Positions 17,888-26,636 are shown, counted from the first letter of the stretch. The stretch: DNA of 64,000 nucleotides from JBGAHD01 sp044226395 (GCA_044226395.1 JBGAHD010000003.1:496001-560000); one strand, 5' to 3'. The notes: generated by a model not told the origin, from the letters alone. A program made the numbers and translations.

Positions 17888-19036
17888 TCAACGACTCAAC
17901 AACTCAACATACCGCCGATAGCTGTAAAGCCGGTTCTTCTTCTGCCCCGTGATTTCCTCGACGATGCCTAGGGCCTCCAACGTCCGAATCGCGGCGCTCG
18001 CGGTGGGAAACGTCGTGTCGAACTGCTGCTTGACGTACTCGACTGTGAAGCGCGGCGCCAACGGCAATCGTTCGAACAGGCGATAACTCAAAGGGCTCGC
18101 TTTCGGCGCTTGCAAGAGTCGCTGTCGATCGCTCGCGATCAGGCTCGCGATGGCGATGATGTCGCGCTCGGCGCGTTCCGCGGCGGCGGCGATGCCTTCA
18201 AGGAAGAACGACACCCAGCGCTCCCAATCACCATCGACGCGGATCGCCGACAGGCATCGGTAGTATTCCATCTGATGCTGCTTCAAATAGCCGCTGAGAT
18301 AGAGCATGGGTTCCTGCAGCAGTTGCCAATGCTCGAGCAATAGACCGATCAACAGGCGCCCGATGCGGCCGTTGCCGTCGAGGAACGGGTGGATGGTTTC
18401 GAACTGCGCATGCACCAGCGCCACGCGCACGAGTGGCGGCAGCGTGGGTTTTGCGGCGTGGATGAAATCCTCGAGATCCTTGAGCAGCGCCGCGACTTTC
18501 TCCGGCGGCGGCGGTACGAAGACCGCGCGACCCGGACGGGTGCCGCCGATCCAGTTCTGCGTGCGGCGCAGTTCGCCCGGTGACTTGCTGGCGCCCCGCG
18601 CGCCGTCGAGCAGTCGTCGATGGGCTTCGCGCAGCAGCCTCACGCTGATGGGCAGCCCGCGCGGGTCGCGCAATTGCTTGCGCGCCCAGCGAAAGGCTTC
18701 GAGATAGTTGGTGACTTCCTCGATGTCGTCCGTGTTCTCGAGTGCCAGTCCGGCTTCGTCGTCGAACAAGTCGATCAAGGTCGCCTGAGTGCCTTCGATC
18801 TGCGAGGTCAACAGCGCTTCGCGCCGAATCGCGCCATACAGCAGCCACTCGACCGAGGGTACCAAGCCGGAAACGCCGGCGAGGCGCGCCAGCGCGAACT
18901 CCGCGGCGCGATTGAGTTCGACATAGCTCTCGGGCGCGAGGACGGGCCGGCTCGGCGGCAAGGCATGCGGCACGAAGGCGCGGACGGTCTCGCCCATCGT
19001 GGTCGTGATGACATAGGTGCCAGTCGAACGGGGCAT
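17888..19036 (-). CDS. Fic family protein with C-terminal winged helix
   Basis: A 382-residue Fic protein. The active-site motif HPFLDGNGRIGR lies at 216-227. The inhibitory-helix motif TSQIEG lies at 77-82, ahead of the Fic core, so this is a class II (N-terminally autoinhibited) member. Fic enzymes transfer AMP (or another NMP) from a nucleotide to a target hydroxyl. From about residue 325 the protein has a winged-helix domain (SAAIRTLEALGIVEEITGQK), suggesting it binds DNA and may regulate its own gene. Two related inverted repeats lie directly upstream (19037-19053 and 19063-19088). Its target is unknown. Confidence 0.9.
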   Translation of the reverse strand: MPRSTGTYVITTTMGETVRAFVPHALPPSRPVLAPESYVELNRAAEFALARLAGVSGLVPSVEWLLYGAIRREALLTSQIEGTQATLIDLFDDEAGLALENTDDIEEVTNYLEAFRWARKQLRDPRGLPISVRLLREAHRRLLDGARGASKSPGELRRTQNWIGGTRPGRAVFVPPPPEKVAALLKDLEDFIHAAKPTLPPLVRVALVHAQFETIHPFLDGNGRIGRLLIGLLLEHWQLLQEPMLYLSGYLKQHQMEYYRCLSAIRVDGDWERWVSFFLEGIAAAAERAERDIIAIASLIASDRQRLLQAPKASPLSYRLFERLPLAPRFTVEYVKQQFDTTFPTASAAIRTLEALGIVEEITGQKKNRLYSYRRYVELLSR

Positions 19037-19053
19037 GTAAAGCGCCCTTTAAT
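19037..19053. promoter_or_regulatory. Second operator-like repeat abutting the fic start
   Basis: The sequence TAAAGCGCCCTTTA (19038-19051), just before the start codon at 19036, repeats the core of the larger palindrome 25 bases upstream (AAAGC..GCTTTAAT versus AAAGCGCCCTTTAAT). The paired arrangement suggests two binding sites for one dimeric regulator. Confidence 0.45.
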
Positions 19054-19062
19054 GGCGTCGAT

Positions 19063-19088
19063 TCAAATTAAAGCATGCTTTAATTTGA
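19063..19088. promoter_or_regulatory. 26-base perfect palindrome upstream of fic
   Basis: A perfect palindrome centred between 19075 and 19076, core ATTAAAGCATGCTTTAAT, in the short gap between eamA and fic. It is strikingly AT-rich for this region and is placed where an operator for fic would be expected. The Fic protein itself carries a winged helix and is the natural candidate ligand. Confidence 0.6.
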
Positions 19089-19124
19089 TTTGCCAGCGAG
19101 TTCGGCCGACGGCGCCTCGTTTGG

Positions 19125-20024
19125 CTAGCGCTTCTGCGCCAAAATAATCACCACCCCCGCCAAGATCACGCACATCGCCGCCGCATCGAGCCATCCGAAC
19201 GGCTCGTGCAGGAACATCACGCCCAGCAGCACGGCGATCGGTGGATTGACGTATGCATAGCTCGTCGCCAGCGCGGGGCGTACGTGATGCAGCAGGTAGA
19301 CGTAAGCCGTCAAGCCAACGATCGAGCCGAAGATGCCGAGGTAGATCACTGCGCCGATGGCGATCGCCGTCGGTTGGTGGGGCAGGGGTTCGCCGAGCGC
19401 GGCGGAGATCAGCAGCATCACCGCGCCGCCGATCAGCATCTGGCAGGCGGTGCTCATGAAGGGGTCGGGCATGTCTTGATGACGGCTCCAGACGGAGCCA
19501 AAGGCCCAGGCCAGCGGCGCGATGAGCAGCGCCAGCGCGCCCGCGGGGCTGCCCGTCATTTGCGAGCCGAGGTTGAGCAGGATCACGCCGGAGAAGCCGA
19601 CGCCCAATCCCAACCAATCGCGACCATGCGGCCATTTGCCGTAGAGCCCGGCGATGATCGCCGCGAACAGCGGCATGCCGGCCACGGCGACGGCGGTCAG
19701 GCCCGAAGAGACGGTTTGTTCGGCATAGGCGACAAGGCCATTGCCCAGCGGCAACAGCAGCGAACCGGTGATGGCGACATTGCGCCATTGCCGCGCACTC
19801 GGCATCGGCGCGCCGCGCGCGAAGCGCAGCCACGCGAGCATCAGTACGCCCGCCGCGACGAAGCGCATGCCGCCCATTTGGAACGGCGCGAAGCTTTCCA
19901 GCGCGTAGCGAATCGCCAAATACGTGGAGCCCCAGACCAGATACACCGAGACCAGGGCGATGACGATCAACCAGGTCTCGCGCGCGCTGCGCGTGGGGGC
20001 GGGTGAAGCGGTGACTGCACTCAT
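19125..20024 (-). CDS. EamA/DMT family transporter (YedA-like)
   Basis: A 299-residue protein with about ten transmembrane helices arranged as two EamA repeats; the first repeat begins VYLVWGSTYLAIRYALESF, close to the YedA/RhaT-like drug/metabolite exporters. It should export a metabolite; the substrate cannot be inferred. The ATG at 20024 follows GAGAGTTCG and is preferred to the extended frame to 20099. It lies 81 bases downstream of the Ada-like gene on the same strand. Confidence 0.85.
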   Translation of the reverse strand: MSAVTASPAPTRSARETWLIVIALVSVYLVWGSTYLAIRYALESFAPFQMGGMRFVAAGVLMLAWLRFARGAPMPSARQWRNVAITGSLLLPLGNGLVAYAEQTVSSGLTAVAVAGMPLFAAIIAGLYGKWPHGRDWLGLGVGFSGVILLNLGSQMTGSPAGALALLIAPLAWAFGSVWSRHQDMPDPFMSTACQMLIGGAVMLLISAALGEPLPHQPTAIAIGAVIYLGIFGSIVGLTAYVYLLHHVRPALATSYAYVNPPIAVLLGVMFLHEPFGWLDAAAMCVILAGVVIILAQKR

Positions 20025-20105
20025 CGAACTCTCGGGTGATGATGCCGACGCGGCGTCGGCGCGGATGCGGCGTGGCGCGCGCGCGGACGCCGCCACCATG
20101 CAAGC

Positions 20106-21077
20106 TTAGCCGAGCGCGGCGCGACCGCCAGCGCCATTGCCGACGCGACGGCGGGTGCCATTGTCCGATGCGGCCACGCGCGCGCCTTCGCGCGCGAGGA
20201 TGGCGAGCTTGCGCGGCAGGCCCCAACGATAACCGCCGGGCGTGCCGTCATCGCGGATCACGCGGTGACAGGGCACGATCAAGGCCAGCTTGTTCGAGGC
20301 GCACGCCCGCGCCACCGCGCGCGCGGCCGTGGGCTTGCCGATCTCGCGCGCGATCTCGCTGTAGGAACGCGTTTGTCCGGCCGGAATGCGCATCAGCGCC
20401 TGCCACACTTGCCATTGAAACGCGGTGGCCCGCAGATCGGCGGGCACGCCGCTGAGCGCGGAACGGCCGCGTTCCAGACCCAGTTGTCGCGACACGCGCC
20501 GGATCACGGCGGCGATCCACTCGTCCGCGCCCGCGTCCACGCGTTCGAGCGCGGCGCGTGGAAATTCCGCGCGCAGGCCTGCGATTAAGGCGCGCTCGCT
20601 GTCGCCCAAGGTCACCGCGCAGATGCCGCGATCGGTGGTGGCCACGAGCAGACGCCCCATCGGCGTGTCGACGAGCGTGTAGCGAATCGCCACGTCGGGC
20701 GCGCCGCGACGATAGTGTCCCGGCGTCATGCCCAGATGACGATCGACGTTCTCATACACGCGCGACGACGATCCGAAGCCCGCCGCGTACACCGCGTCGG
20801 TGACTTCGGCGCCTTGCTTGAGCGCGCGCTTGAACTGATCGATCTTGATTGACTGCGCGTACTCGCGCGGCGACAGGCCATAGCGTTGACGAAACGCGCG
20901 CAGCAATTGCGATTCGCTCAGGCCCGCGATGCGCGACAGTTCGCTCAATCGCGGCGTTTCCTCGGCCTGCGCGATGCGCGCGCGCACGGCGTCGAGCTTG
21001 CGCGCGTAGGTTTCGGAATCGACGGCGTGGCGAGCGCGCGCGGGACGTGGCGAGGCGGTGCGTGTCATGGTCGACAC
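20106..21077 (-). CDS. AraC domain-methylated-DNA cysteine methyltransferase (Ada-like)
   Basis: A 323-residue fusion: an AraC-type helix-turn-helix region (about 25-125, RIAGLSESQLLRAFRQRYGLSPREYAQ), then an O6-alkylguanine-DNA alkyltransferase domain (about 130-295) with the active-site cysteine in PCHRV (Cys270) and the RAVARACASNKLALIVPCHR landmark around it. The N-terminal zinc domain of E. coli Ada (phosphotriester repair) is missing, so it can repair O6-methylguanine but cannot sense phosphotriesters the same way. The start could be 21077 or the ATG at 21068. Confidence 0.9.
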   Translation of the reverse strand: MSTMTRTASPRPARARHAVDSETYARKLDAVRARIAQAEETPRLSELSRIAGLSESQLLRAFRQRYGLSPREYAQSIKIDQFKRALKQGAEVTDAVYAAGFGSSSRVYENVDRHLGMTPGHYRRGAPDVAIRYTLVDTPMGRLLVATTDRGICAVTLGDSERALIAGLRAEFPRAALERVDAGADEWIAAVIRRVSRQLGLERGRSALSGVPADLRATAFQWQVWQALMRIPAGQTRSYSEIAREIGKPTAARAVARACASNKLALIVPCHRVIRDDGTPGGYRWGLPRKLAILAREGARVAASDNGTRRRVGNGAGGRAALG

Positions 21078-21148
21078 GTTACCGTCGCGCGTCTGGCGCG
21101 GCTATCCGAATCTTGCGTGGGTGCGGCGACCGTGGTCGCCGCGAACGA

Positions 21149-21421
21149 TCAGCCGTGGCCGCGATCGATGACGACGAACTCGCCTTCGATCACGCGTGGC
21201 GCGCTGGCGCCAGGGGCGGTGACACCCGCGCTCGCGCGCGGCGCGCGTTGCGCGCGGAACACCGAAATCAGGGCATGCAGCACGGCACCGGCCGCGAGCA
21301 CGGCCAAGCCAATGACGGCGCCGACCATGGCCACCGCGATCACCGCGGTCAGGGCCAGCACCAACAACAGGCCGCGGCCGAAGCCGAGCCAACGATTACC
21401 GCCGTAGCGAAAGAGCGTCAT
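21149..21421 (-). CDS. Small membrane protein
   Basis: A 90-residue protein with a hydrophobic stretch of about 40 residues (LLLVLALTAVIAVAMVGAV and continuing) that should make two helices, followed by a basic, proline- and alanine-rich tail ending VIEGEFVVIDRGHG. The ATG at 21421 follows GAGG at 9 bases. The VIEGEFxVI ending is a pattern I associate with small proteobacterial membrane proteins of unknown role. Confidence 0.5.
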   Translation of the reverse strand: MTLFRYGGNRWLGFGRGLLLVLALTAVIAVAMVGAVIGLAVLAAGAVLHALISVFRAQRAPRASAGVTAPGASAPRVIEGEFVVIDRGHG

Positions 21422-21508
21422 GTCCATCAACCTCGATGGCACAATGGGGCTGACACTATCCGTAAACAATCCCGGGCGTGCAAGTGCCCGGCGCGCGCGA
21501 GGTCATTC

Positions 21509-21835
21509 GTGAGAAAAGCGTTAATTCGAGTGGACGAGATTCCCGAAGGCGGCGCCACCGCGGTGCAAGTGGAGACCGCCACGGGCGGTTTTTCCTTGAT
21601 CCTCACGCGCGTCGACGGCGTGGTGCACGCGTTTCACAACGAATGTCCGCACGCGGGTCGACGACTCGATTGGTCGCCGGGAAAATTTCTGATCGAAGGT
21701 CGCTTGTTGATTTGCGCCGTGCATGGCGCGACCTTCGGCTTGGCCAGTGGCGATGGCGTCGCGGGGCCGTGTCGCGGCACCGGGCTCAAGCCCGTGCCGG
21801 TGACGATCGACAATGGCGAAGTGTGTCTCGGTTGA
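21509..21835 (+). CDS. Rieske [2Fe-2S] ferredoxin-like protein
   Basis: A 108-residue stand-alone Rieske domain. The cluster ligands are CPH (Cys46, His48) and CAVH (Cys69, His72), the canonical CxH...CxxH spacing, here 20 residues apart. It is cytoplasmic (no signal), so it is a soluble electron carrier or the ferredoxin of an oxygenase. The GTG at 21509 follows GCGAGG. It sits 33 bases before thiS on the same strand and may be co-transcribed, but no functional link with thiamine synthesis is known to me. Confidence 0.85.
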   Translation: MRKALIRVDEIPEGGATAVQVETATGGFSLILTRVDGVVHAFHNECPHAGRRLDWSPGKFLIEGRLLICAVHGATFGLASGDGVAGPCRGTGLKPVPVTIDNGEVCLG

Positions 21836-21868
21836 GACGATGCTCGCGAGAATATTCGGAAGCCCACG

Positions 21869-22069
21869 ATGAAGATTCAACTCAACGGCGAAGACCGCGA
21901 AGTGGCCGAGGCGCTCACCATCGCGGCCCTGCTCGAAGACACGGGCCACGCGCAACGCCGCGTGGCGGTGGAAGTCAACCAACAAATCGTGCCGCGCAGC
22001 CAGCACGCCACGCGCGCGCTGGCGCCGGGCGACCGCGTCGAGATCGTGCACGCCTTGGGCGGCGGCTGA
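21869..22069 (+). CDS. thiS: Sulfur carrier protein ThiS
   Basis: A 66-residue ubiquitin-fold protein with the obligatory C-terminal Gly-Gly (ALGGG). Its C-terminus is thiocarboxylated and delivers sulfur to thiazole synthase during thiamine synthesis. The opening MKIQLNGEDREVAEALTIAALL and the PGDRVEIVHALGGG end are diagnostic. It precedes thiG by 112 bases containing a large palindrome. Confidence 0.93.
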   Translation: MKIQLNGEDREVAEALTIAALLEDTGHAQRRVAVEVNQQIVPRSQHATRALAPGDRVEIVHALGGG

Positions 22070-22088
22070 GCAACCCGGCTACACTATT

Positions 22089-22110
22089 GCCCGGGCCGCG
22101 CGGCCCGGGC
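22089..22110 (+). promoter_or_regulatory. 22-base perfect palindrome between thiS and thiG
   Basis: GCCCGGGCCGC followed directly by its reverse complement, starting 19 bases after the thiS stop. On the transcript it would fold into a very stable GC hairpin. Without a U-tract it is more likely a processing, stabilising or attenuating element that sets the ThiS:ThiG ratio than a full terminator. Confidence 0.5.
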
Positions 22111-22181
22111 GGATGTGATCCGCCGCGCGTCGCGGCCACGCAGGCACGCTTCGCACTTCCGCACCATTGGCAGATTCTTCG

Positions 22182-23003
22182 ATGAGCAAAACCCCGGTTC
22201 CTTTCCTCGGCGACTACTCGGTCGAGCGCGATCCCTTGATCATCGCCGGCAAGACCTATCGCTCGCGCCTGCTCACCGGCACGGGCAAGTTCGTCGACCT
22301 CGACGAAACGCGCCGCGCCACCGAGGCCGCTGGCGCCGAGATCGTCACCGTCGCCATCCGTCGCACCAACATCGGTCAGGACAAGGGCCAGCCCAATCTG
22401 CTCGACGTGCTGCCGCCGTCGCGCTACACGATTCTGCCCAACACCGCCGGCTGCTACAGCGCCGATGACGCCGTGCGTACTTGCCGCCTGGCGCGCGAGC
22501 TGCTCGACGGTCACGATCTGATCAAGCTCGAAGTGCTGGCCGATCAGCGCACGCTGTTTCCCAACATGCTCGAAACCCTGCGCGCGGCCGAGACCCTGGT
22601 CGCGGAAAAATTCCAGGTGATGGTCTATTGCAGCGACGATCCGCTGCTGGCCAAGCGCCTGGAAGAGATCGGCTGCGTCGCGGTGATGCCGCTGGCCGCG
22701 CCGATCGGCTCGGGCCTGGGCGTGCAGAACCGCTACAACCTGATCGAGATCGTCGAGCAGGCGCGCGTGCCGATCATCGTCGATGCCGGCGTCGGCACGG
22801 CCTCGGACGCGGCCATCGCCATGGAACTCGGCTGCGATGGCGTGCTGATGAACACCGCCATCGCCGGCGCGCGCAACCCCGTGCTGATGGCCAGCGCCAT
22901 GCGCAAGGCCATCGAGGCCGGGCGCGAGGCCTATCTGGCCGGTCGCATTCCGCGCAAGCGCTTCGCCTCGGCCTCGAGCCCAATCGACGGCACCATCGGC
23001 TGA
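22182..23003 (+). CDS. thiG: Thiazole synthase ThiG
   Basis: A 273-residue TIM-barrel enzyme that forms the thiazole phosphate moiety of thiamine from 1-deoxy-D-xylulose 5-phosphate, dehydroglycine and ThiS-thiocarboxylate. Visible family features are RLLTGTGKFVD, TVAIRRTN, NTAGCYSADDAVR, LIKLEVLAD (the catalytic Lys region), VMPLAAPIGSGLG, and PIIVDAGVGTASDAAIAMEL. The ATG at 22182 is preferred over the TTG at 22167. The dehydroglycine source (ThiH or ThiO) is not in this window. Confidence 0.95.
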   Translation: MSKTPVPFLGDYSVERDPLIIAGKTYRSRLLTGTGKFVDLDETRRATEAAGAEIVTVAIRRTNIGQDKGQPNLLDVLPPSRYTILPNTAGCYSADDAVRTCRLARELLDGHDLIKLEVLADQRTLFPNMLETLRAAETLVAEKFQVMVYCSDDPLLAKRLEEIGCVAVMPLAAPIGSGLGVQNRYNLIEIVEQARVPIIVDAGVGTASDAAIAMELGCDGVLMNTAIAGARNPVLMASAMRKAIEAGREAYLAGRIPRKRFASASSPIDGTIG

Positions 23004-23017
23004 CACCGGCCACGCCG

Positions 23018-23707
23018 ATGAGCGAGGACGCTTATCCCGAACGCCGCGTGCGCAGCTTCGTGCGCCGCCAAGGGCGCATCACCGCCTCGCAGAGCCGCGC
23101 GCTCAGCGAGGCCTGGCCGCGCTTCGGCCTCGAGTACGACGGCCAGCCGCGCGACCTCGCCGCGGCCTTCGGCCGGGCCGCGCCCGTGGTGCTGGAAATC
23201 GGCTTCGGCAATGGCGAGCAGCTGCATCACTCGACGCTCAACGACCCCGAGCACAACTACCTGGGCATCGAGGTCCATCGTCCCGGCGTCGGGCGCTTGC
23301 TGCACGATCTCGACCGCGACGGCGCGCGCCACGCACGCGTCTATTGCCATGACGCGGTCGAGGTGCTGACCCACGAGATCGCCGACGGCGCGCTCGATCA
23401 GATCCGCGTCTACTTTCCCGACCCCTGGCCCAAGACCCGCCAGCGCAAGCGCCGGCTGATCCAGCCCGAGTTCGTGGACTTGCTGGCGCGACGCCTGCGC
23501 GTGGGCGGCCTCTTGCATCTGGCCACCGACTGGCAGGACTATGCCGTGCAGATGCTGAGCGTGGTCGACGCCTGTCCCGCGCTCCGCAACACCGCTGGCC
23601 GCGGACACTACGTCGCGCGACCATCGTGGCGCATCGAGACCCATTTCGAACGTCGCGGCCGGCGCCTGGGGCACGAGGTCTGGGATTTGATGCATGAGCG
23701 CGTATAG
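23018..23707 (+). CDS. trmB: tRNA (guanine-N7-)-methyltransferase
   Basis: A 229-residue SAM-dependent enzyme that methylates G46 of tRNA. The SAM site is LEIGFGNGEQ and the family-defining YFPDPWPKTRQRKRRLIQ motif is intact, followed by LATDWQDYA. It starts 14 bases after the thiG stop, the common ThiG-TrmB order in gammaproteobacteria, so the two are presumably co-transcribed. Confidence 0.95.
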   Translation: MSEDAYPERRVRSFVRRQGRITASQSRALSEAWPRFGLEYDGQPRDLAAAFGRAAPVVLEIGFGNGEQLHHSTLNDPEHNYLGIEVHRPGVGRLLHDLDRDGARHARVYCHDAVEVLTHEIADGALDQIRVYFPDPWPKTRQRKRRLIQPEFVDLLARRLRVGGLLHLATDWQDYAVQMLSVVDACPALRNTAGRGHYVARPSWRIETHFERRGRRLGHEVWDLMHERV

Positions 23708-23737
23708 CCGCACGCAAGCCGGGAGTCGTTGAGGCGC

Positions 23738-25576
23738 ATGGACGGCGGCCTGAACCTCACCACGGAGATGATGCTCGTGCTCGGGCTGATCGTCTTCACG
23801 GTGACGATGTTCACGCTGGAGTGGATCCGCGCCGACATCGTCGCGCTACTCGTGCTGGTGTTCCTGGGCGTGACCAACCTGGTCGCGGTCGATCAGTTGT
23901 TCACCGGTTTCGCCGGCGACGCGGTGATCGCGATCATGGCGACCATGATCCTGGGCGCGGGGCTTGATCGCACGGGCGTGTTGTCGCGCGCGGCCTCGTT
24001 TATTTTGCGGTTGTCCAATGGCATGGAACGGCGCCTCTTGCTGGTGCTGTGCGGTCTTACCGGCGGCATGAGCGCCTTCATGCAGAACCCGGCGTTGACC
24101 GCGCTGTTCTTGCCGGTAGTGTCGCGCATTTCCTCGCGCACGGGTTTGCCGCTGTCGCGTCTGCTGTTGCCGATGGCCTGCTGCATCATTCTCGGCGGCA
24201 CGCTGACCATGGTCGGTAACTCGCCGACGATTTTGTTGAACGACCTCATCGCCTCGGTCAATCGCAACCTGCCGCCGGGCGCCGACACCATCGACCCCAT
24301 GTCGATGTTCTCGATCACGCCGATCGGTCTGGTGCTGGTGGTCGCGGGCTTGGCCTACTTTGGTCTGTGGTGGGAGAAGCTCCTGCCGCTGCGCGAAGAT
24401 CGCCAAGGCGTCACGCCATCCAAGACCGAAACCTATTTCGCCTCGACCTATGGCATCGACGGCGAAGTGATCGAAGTGCTGGTCACCGCCGACAGCCCGC
24501 TCGTGGGCCTGTCGATCGGCGAACTGGAATCGCAAGTCGGCACGCCGCTGATCCTCGCGATCAAGACTGGCGAAGAAGCGCGCCTGGCGCCACCGGCCGA
24601 TCAGATGATCTGGGTCGGCACGGTGCTCGGCGTGCTCGGTCAGCGCGAGGCCGTGGCCACGTGGGCGGGGCACAACGAAATGCGCGTGCTCTCGCGCCTG
24701 CGCAACTTCGGCGAAATGTTCAACCCCGGCCGCGCCGGCATCGCCGAAGCCGTGGTGCCGCCGAACTCGCGCTACATCGGCCAATCGCTGGCCGATCTAC
24801 GGCTGCGCAAGCGGCACAATATCTCGGTGCTGGCGGTTAATCGCGGCGACAAGATCTTTCGCGAGGACATTCGCGCGGTGCAGATTCGCCAGGGCGATAC
24901 CTTGGTCTTTCACGGCTTCTGGCGCGATCTTGCGCAAGCGGCGGAGATTCGCGACTTCGTCGTCGTCACCGACTATCCCAAGGAAGAAGAACGCCCGCAC
25001 AAGATCTGGAACGCGATGATCTTCTTCGCGCTCGCGATCGGCCTGGCGCTGTTCTCCGACCTCAAACTGCCGATCGCCATGATGACCGGCGCCGTGGGCA
25101 TGTTGCTCACCGGCGTGCTGAGCATGGACGAGGCCTATCAGGCCGTGAACTGGAAGACCATCTTCCTGATGGCGTGCTTGATTCCACTCGGCTGGGCCGT
25201 CGATGCCACGGGCGCCGCCGCGTGGGTGGCGCAGGAACTGCTGCGCGTGCTCGGCAAGGTGCATCCGTGGATGCTGCAGTTCGCGATCGCCTTGCTGACC
25301 TCGTTCTTCACCGTGGTCATGTCCAACGTCGGCGCGACCGTAGTGATGGTGCCGCTGGCGATCAACGTGGCGCTGGCCGCCAATGGCAACCCCACGGCGT
25401 TCGCGCTGATCGTGGCGATGTCGGCGTCGAACAGTTTCACCTCGATCTCAAATCCGGTGATGGCCATCATCAGCGGCCCCGGCGGGTATCGCGCGCAGGA
25501 CTTGTGGCGCGTGGGCGCGCCGCTGTCGTTGGCGTATATCGTGATCGTGCTGGTGATGGTGAATCTGTTGTTTTGA
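23738..25576 (+). CDS. SLC13 family permease with TrkA-C domains
   Basis: A 612-residue permease with a divided membrane domain: helices before about residue 215, two soluble RCK_C (TrkA-C-like) domains (about 230-310 and 330-410, the latter with IRAVQIRQGDTLVFHG), and a second set of helices (about 425-610). This is the layout of SLC13/DASS-type anion transporters (sulfate, phosphate or dicarboxylate); the ion is not decidable here. NSPTILLNDL and SNSFTSISNPV resemble the family's substrate and sodium-site loops. The ATG at 23738 is preferred to a TTG at 23729. Confidence 0.85.
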   Translation: MDGGLNLTTEMMLVLGLIVFTVTMFTLEWIRADIVALLVLVFLGVTNLVAVDQLFTGFAGDAVIAIMATMILGAGLDRTGVLSRAASFILRLSNGMERRLLLVLCGLTGGMSAFMQNPALTALFLPVVSRISSRTGLPLSRLLLPMACCIILGGTLTMVGNSPTILLNDLIASVNRNLPPGADTIDPMSMFSITPIGLVLVVAGLAYFGLWWEKLLPLREDRQGVTPSKTETYFASTYGIDGEVIEVLVTADSPLVGLSIGELESQVGTPLILAIKTGEEARLAPPADQMIWVGTVLGVLGQREAVATWAGHNEMRVLSRLRNFGEMFNPGRAGIAEAVVPPNSRYIGQSLADLRLRKRHNISVLAVNRGDKIFREDIRAVQIRQGDTLVFHGFWRDLAQAAEIRDFVVVTDYPKEEERPHKIWNAMIFFALAIGLALFSDLKLPIAMMTGAVGMLLTGVLSMDEAYQAVNWKTIFLMACLIPLGWAVDATGAAAWVAQELLRVLGKVHPWMLQFAIALLTSFFTVVMSNVGATVVMVPLAINVALAANGNPTAFALIVAMSASNSFTSISNPVMAIISGPGGYRAQDLWRVGAPLSLAYIVIVLVMVNLLF

Positions 25577-25630
25577 TCGCGCGCGCAATCGAGCCGTGAC
25601 GCTGTTTGAATCCCCGCGAGGTCTCACCGC

Positions 25631-26617
25631 ATGCGCATCCTGATCACCGGCAGCGCCGGACATCTGGGCGAGGCCTTGATGCGCACCTTACGCGCGCGGG
25701 GCGAAGACGCGCATGGCATCGACATCGTGCCTTCGGCGTTCACCGACATCGTGGGTTCGATCGTTGATCGCGAGGTGGTGGCGAGTGCGATGGTCGACGT
25801 CGGCGCCGTCATCCACGCCGCAACCCTGCACAAGCCGCACGTGGCCACGCATGCGCGTCAGGCATTCGTTGACACCAATCTCACGGGCACGTTGAATCTG
25901 CTTGAAGCCGCCGCGCAAGCCGGCGTGCGCGCCTTCGTCTTCACCAGCACCACGAGCGTCTTCGGCGACGCGCTGGTGCCGCCGCCGGGCGCGCCCGCCG
26001 CGTGGATCGACGAGGACGTGACGCCCGTGGCGAAGAACATCTACGGCGCCACCAAGGTCGCGGCCGAGGATCTGTGTCGCGTGATATGGCGCAAGCACGC
26101 GTTGCCATGCGTGATTCTGCGCACGTCGCGATTCTTTCTTGAACCCGACGACGATGTCGCGCGTCGCGCCGCCTTCGATGACGACAACCTCAAGGTCAAC
26201 GAATTGCTGTATCGGCGCGTGGACATTGACGATGTCGCGCAGGCGCATCTGTTGGCGTTGGCGCACGCGCCTGCACTCGGTTTCGCGCGCTACGTGATCA
26301 GCGCCACGACGCCATTCATGCGCGAGGATCTGCCTGATCTGCGCGAGCGTCTGCCCGAAGTCGTCGCGCGCCGCGTACCTGAGATGGTCGAGGCTTACGC
26401 GCAACGCGGATGGCGCTTGCCCGTGGGCATCGATCGTGTGTACGTGAATGCCCGCGCGCGCGAGGAACTCGGTTGGCGTCCGCGATACGACTTCGCGAAT
26501 GCGATCGCCTGCCTGCGCGACGATCGCGACTACCTCAGCCCGCTCGCGCGCACCATTGGCATCAAGGGCTATCACCAAGGCGCGCATGCCGACGGGTTGT
26601 ATCCCGTCGACCTGTAG
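25631..26617 (+). CDS. NAD-dependent epimerase/dehydratase
   Basis: A 328-residue extended short-chain dehydrogenase. The NAD site is GSAGHLGEAL near the N-terminus and the catalytic pair is YGATK, preceded by TSTTSVFG (Ser/Thr of the triad). The C-terminal third carries the substrate domain. Its sugar or aldehyde substrate is unknown. It stands alone, 54 bases after the permease. Confidence 0.85.
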   Translation: MRILITGSAGHLGEALMRTLRARGEDAHGIDIVPSAFTDIVGSIVDREVVASAMVDVGAVIHAATLHKPHVATHARQAFVDTNLTGTLNLLEAAAQAGVRAFVFTSTTSVFGDALVPPPGAPAAWIDEDVTPVAKNIYGATKVAAEDLCRVIWRKHALPCVILRTSRFFLEPDDDVARRAAFDDDNLKVNELLYRRVDIDDVAQAHLLALAHAPALGFARYVISATTPFMREDLPDLRERLPEVVARRVPEMVEAYAQRGWRLPVGIDRVYVNARAREELGWRPRYDFANAIACLRDDRDYLSPLARTIGIKGYHQGAHADGLYPVDL

Positions 26618-26636
26618 TTCGCGCGCGGTCGAAGTT

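Noticed and set aside
21869..23003. TPP riboswitch controlling the thi genes
   Set aside because: No THI-box elements (CTGAGA or the ACCTGATCTGGATAATGCC type) are present upstream of thiS or thiG. The only structure seen is the GC palindrome between them.
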